Assembly: GCA_051876355.1 (NCBI GenBank)
Contig: JBJEHU010000046.1
Coordinates: 1 to 6,634 of the forward strand
From: Olsenella_L sp051876355
Lineage (GTDB): Bacteria; Actinomycetota; Coriobacteriia; Coriobacteriales; Atopobiaceae
Direction of reading: 5' to 3'
Length of the DNA stretch: 6,634 nucleotides
A program made the position numbers and the translations under genes. Shown here piece after piece: positions 5,259 to 6,634 of this stretch. How positions within the stretch are numbered: position 1 is the first letter of the stretch; each line of letters starts with the position of its first letter. The notes under the pieces were generated by a model. That model saw nothing but the letters and a program-made list of their open reading frames with translations. It was not told where the DNA came from and searched no databases.

Positions 5259-5582
5259 CGTATGCAAGCCTTCATCACTCATACTGCAGCGCGCCATCTT
5301 GTCTTGGGCAGGTGTCGATTCGGATATTGCGCCAAGAGGGAAGGATGCTCTGAGGCTGACGGAAATGCGATAGCGGCACTCGTCGAATGGCGCGTTGCTG
5401 CTATGGAGCTAGCGCCCTGCAGCCGCAGGAGAGCCGACAGGACTCTCACCGCCTTCTGGTGCATGGAGCTGTCTCCTGTCCAACCGTTCGAGAATATCCG
5501 AAGTAACACGGACCTGCACCAAGTTTGGACATAGCATGAGCATCCGCTCCAATCGGCGTTGGCGCTGCCGCGAGGCTTCTGC
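5259..5582. other. Intergenic stretch of about 320 bp without a convincing gene
   Basis: Short frames exist on both strands (plus to 5534; minus ATG near 5462), but none has a family signature, and the one with a plausible SD (minus, GGACAGGAG before an ATG at about 5462) yields a low-complexity S/A/R-rich peptide. The stretch keeps the GC content of the coding regions and could be decayed coding sequence. Two weak inverted pairs are present (TTCGGATATT 5319-5328 with 5493-5502; CGCGCCAT 5290-5297 with 5388-5395), but they cross rather than nest, so no single RNA fold follows. No tRNA or riboswitch was recognised. It is also the 3' flank of the minus-strand DUF4143 gene, with no obvious terminator hairpin next to that stop. 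Confidence 0.4.
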
Positions 5583-6569
5583 CTAAATGCAGAAGGACAT
5601 ATAGAGCGGCAGGTAGATCCGATTTCCCTTTCTCTTGAACTGGCCCGGATGCAGGACGAACTCGTTTCCGATGCGACCGGCAAAATGCCTGTGGAAGTCG
5701 TCAAGCGAAATCGTAGAGTAATGCTTGGTGGATTTTGCTTCGATGGGCGCAATCCTCGGCTTGCCGGCAGCATCCGAGAATCCTCTGGTGATCAGGAAAT
5801 CTATCTCCCTTGGACGTGGATGCTTCCCCTCTTCCAGAGGAGGCTCATTCCATGCATAGTAGTAGAGCGGACGTCCATTTGACCGCAGCTGCTGGGCGAT
5901 AGCGTTCTCCACGAACATGCCTTTATTGATGGAGAGCTTGCCGAACTGCAGGGCACGATAGATCTGCTCTGCGTCTGCTCCCTCATCGAAGATACTTGAC
6001 ACCAGAAGACCGGTATCGCCCATATAGCATTTGAGCGAGCTGTCTTCGCTCTCATCCGCTGTGAGCTTGAAGCCGACGTTCGGATCGTTGCAGAGCCGGC
6101 AGATGTTCACATAGTGCGCATCCTCTAGCCAGCGGAGTGCCGATTCATACTGACGATAGCGGCTCCCCCCATTCAAGGACGAGAACTTGAAGCGCTTGCT
6201 TCCCTGGGAAAGCTGTCCAGGGATGCCCATGAAGATGGAGTAGGCCCGTCGGGCATCTTCTGCACCGAATTTCTCGATATCCTCTGCATAGAGTGCAAGT
6301 ATCTGTCTCTTTGTCTTGTCGCTCTTTGAAAAGGATGCCGTCTCAATGAAATCGCTGACTGATTGTGGCATGCCTCCTACCAGCATATATTCATTGAATA
6401 GACGTTCGCACTGGCGATGGAGGATGTCTGGCAGAGGCTTGAGAGCATCGCGGCAGCGGCGGATCTCATCTGCAAGGTTTCTGCGTCCCAATGCCCACAA
6501 ATACTCCTCGAAGTCGAGCGGCCATAGCTTCACGCGCTCCTCTTCAGATGGAATGACAATATCCTGCAC
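5583..6569 (-). CDS. DUF4143 protein: C-terminal part of an AAA_14-type ATPase, ATPase half missing (probable pseudogene)
   Basis: The 328-residue frame from GTG 6569 matches the C-terminal two thirds of ATP-binding proteins with AAA_14 plus DUF4143. It begins at the conserved IPSEEERVKLWPLDFEEYLWALG (residues 6-28), then FNEYMLVGGMPQS (58-70), IPGQLSQGSKRFKFS (116-130), the helical YESALRWLEDA region, MGDTGLL (183-189) and FVENAIAQQL (219-228). A PD-(D/E)XK-like end follows, with D257 in REIDFLI and E277/K279 in IEAKS. Family members are usually about 430-450 residues and start with a Walker A P-loop; no Walker A or B is visible. In-frame similarity extends a few codons above the GTG (SAIRKN) and is cut by TAA at 6590-6588, and the GTG lacks an SD. 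The gene therefore looks 5'-disrupted, though only 44 bp beyond the break are visible. Intact members are often tied to mobile or toxin-like loci; the function is poorly known. Confidence 0.75.
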   Translation of the reverse strand: MQDIVIPSEEERVKLWPLDFEEYLWALGRRNLADEIRRCRDALKPLPDILHRQCERLFNEYMLVGGMPQSVSDFIETASFSKSDKTKRQILALYAEDIEKFGAEDARRAYSIFMGIPGQLSQGSKRFKFSSLNGGSRYRQYESALRWLEDAHYVNICRLCNDPNVGFKLTADESEDSSLKCYMGDTGLLVSSIFDEGADAEQIYRALQFGKLSINKGMFVENAIAQQLRSNGRPLYYYAWNEPPLEEGKHPRPREIDFLITRGFSDAAGKPRIAPIEAKSTKHYSTISLDDFHRHFAGRIGNEFVLHPGQFKRKGNRIYLPLYMSFCI

Positions 6570-6579
6570 GTTTTTCCGT

Positions 6580-6618
6580 ATGGCGGATTAGCATTCTGAG
6601 TGCAACACGATCCGCCAT
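6580..6618. repeat. Inverted repeat at the broken 5' end of the DUF4143 gene
   Basis: ATGGCGGAT (6580-6588) and ATCCGCCAT (6610-6618) are perfect 9-bp arms 21 bases apart. An inner stem GCATT/AGTGC (one G-T pair, 6591-6603) is also possible. The in-frame stop of the DUF4143 frame lies at the inner edge of the left arm, so the repeat marks the point where family similarity ends. It could be a hairpin left by rearrangement, a terminator of a gene beyond the window, or one end of an inserted element. Confidence 0.5.
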
Positions 6619-6634
6619 CTCATGAATGTGGCGC

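Noticed and set aside
3579..5297. Open minus-strand frame of 572 codons antisense to the HTH-aminotransferase gene
   Set aside because: The plus strand encodes an unmistakable AlaA with all active-site motifs. The antisense frame is kept open by GC-biased third positions, has no family motif and is dominated by D, V, H, R and L.
5319..5502. 10-bp inverted pair TTCGGATATT/AATATCCGAA in the gene-free stretch
   Set aside because: The arms are 164 bases apart, do not extend, and cross with another 8-bp pair. A match of this length is not strong evidence in 320 bp.
6544..6618. A 24-residue minus-strand frame starting MADRVALRMLIRHTEKR
   Set aside because: It overlaps the DUF4143 frame, has no SD and resembles no family; it probably arises because the repeat arm contains ATGGCGGAT.

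Overview
The window is GC-rich DNA (AT-richer only in the intergenic control regions) with short spacers, strong purine-rich Shine-Dalgarno (SD) sites and a strong preference for C or G at third codon positions. Gene content and codon style suggest an anaerobic, host-associated actinobacterium, most likely in the Coriobacteriia (Olsenella/Atopobium/Collinsella type). That placement is an inference from overall style; no taxonomic marker gene is present.

Layout, left to right. (1) The 3' end of an unrecognised plus-strand gene (1-234) faces a minus-strand DUF1697 gene (353-904), with a GC-rich 13-bp hairpin between them as a likely shared terminator. (2) Upstream of the DUF1697 gene, in the same frame, is a remnant of an ABC-exporter ATPase (about 965-1090, minus) with a perfect SD (1091-1098) directly abutting it, then a minus-strand MarR-family regulator (1181-1621). 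This looks like a MarR/ABC-exporter locus whose transporter has been deleted. (3) Divergent from marR is a plus-strand unit: a possible 12-codon leader (1793-1831), a 54-residue unknown protein (1828-1992) and a BceB/FtsX-type permease (1989-3401), each joined to the next by an ATGA stop/start overlap. A palindrome at 1640-1655 lies inside candidate promoters for both directions and is the obvious MarR operator. The permease has no ATPase gene in the window and lacks the large extracellular domain of BceB. A strong intrinsic terminator follows at 3428-3479. (4) A control region (about 3530-3660) carries five copies of TTGAAC or its complement and a near-perfect 31-bp inverted repeat. It precedes a 509-residue protein that fuses an N-terminal XRE-type helix-turn-helix domain to a complete AlaA-like alanine aminotransferase (3669-5198). 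An in-frame SD and ATG at the domain junction could also give free AlaA. An intrinsic terminator follows at 5226-5258. (5) After about 320 bp with no convincing gene comes a minus-strand DUF4143 protein (5583-6569), the C-terminal part of an AAA_14-type ATPase. Its ATPase half is missing and its 5' end breaks at a 9-bp inverted repeat near the window edge.

The most interesting item is the aminotransferase fused to a DNA-binding domain, together with the cluster of repeated sites in its own promoter. This would fit a self-regulating metabolic enzyme that senses its own substrate or cofactor. The domain fusion and the repeats are seen directly; the regulatory link is inference. Around it the window shows accessory-gene decay: a lost ABC exporter, an orphan permease and a broken DUF4143 ATPase gene.
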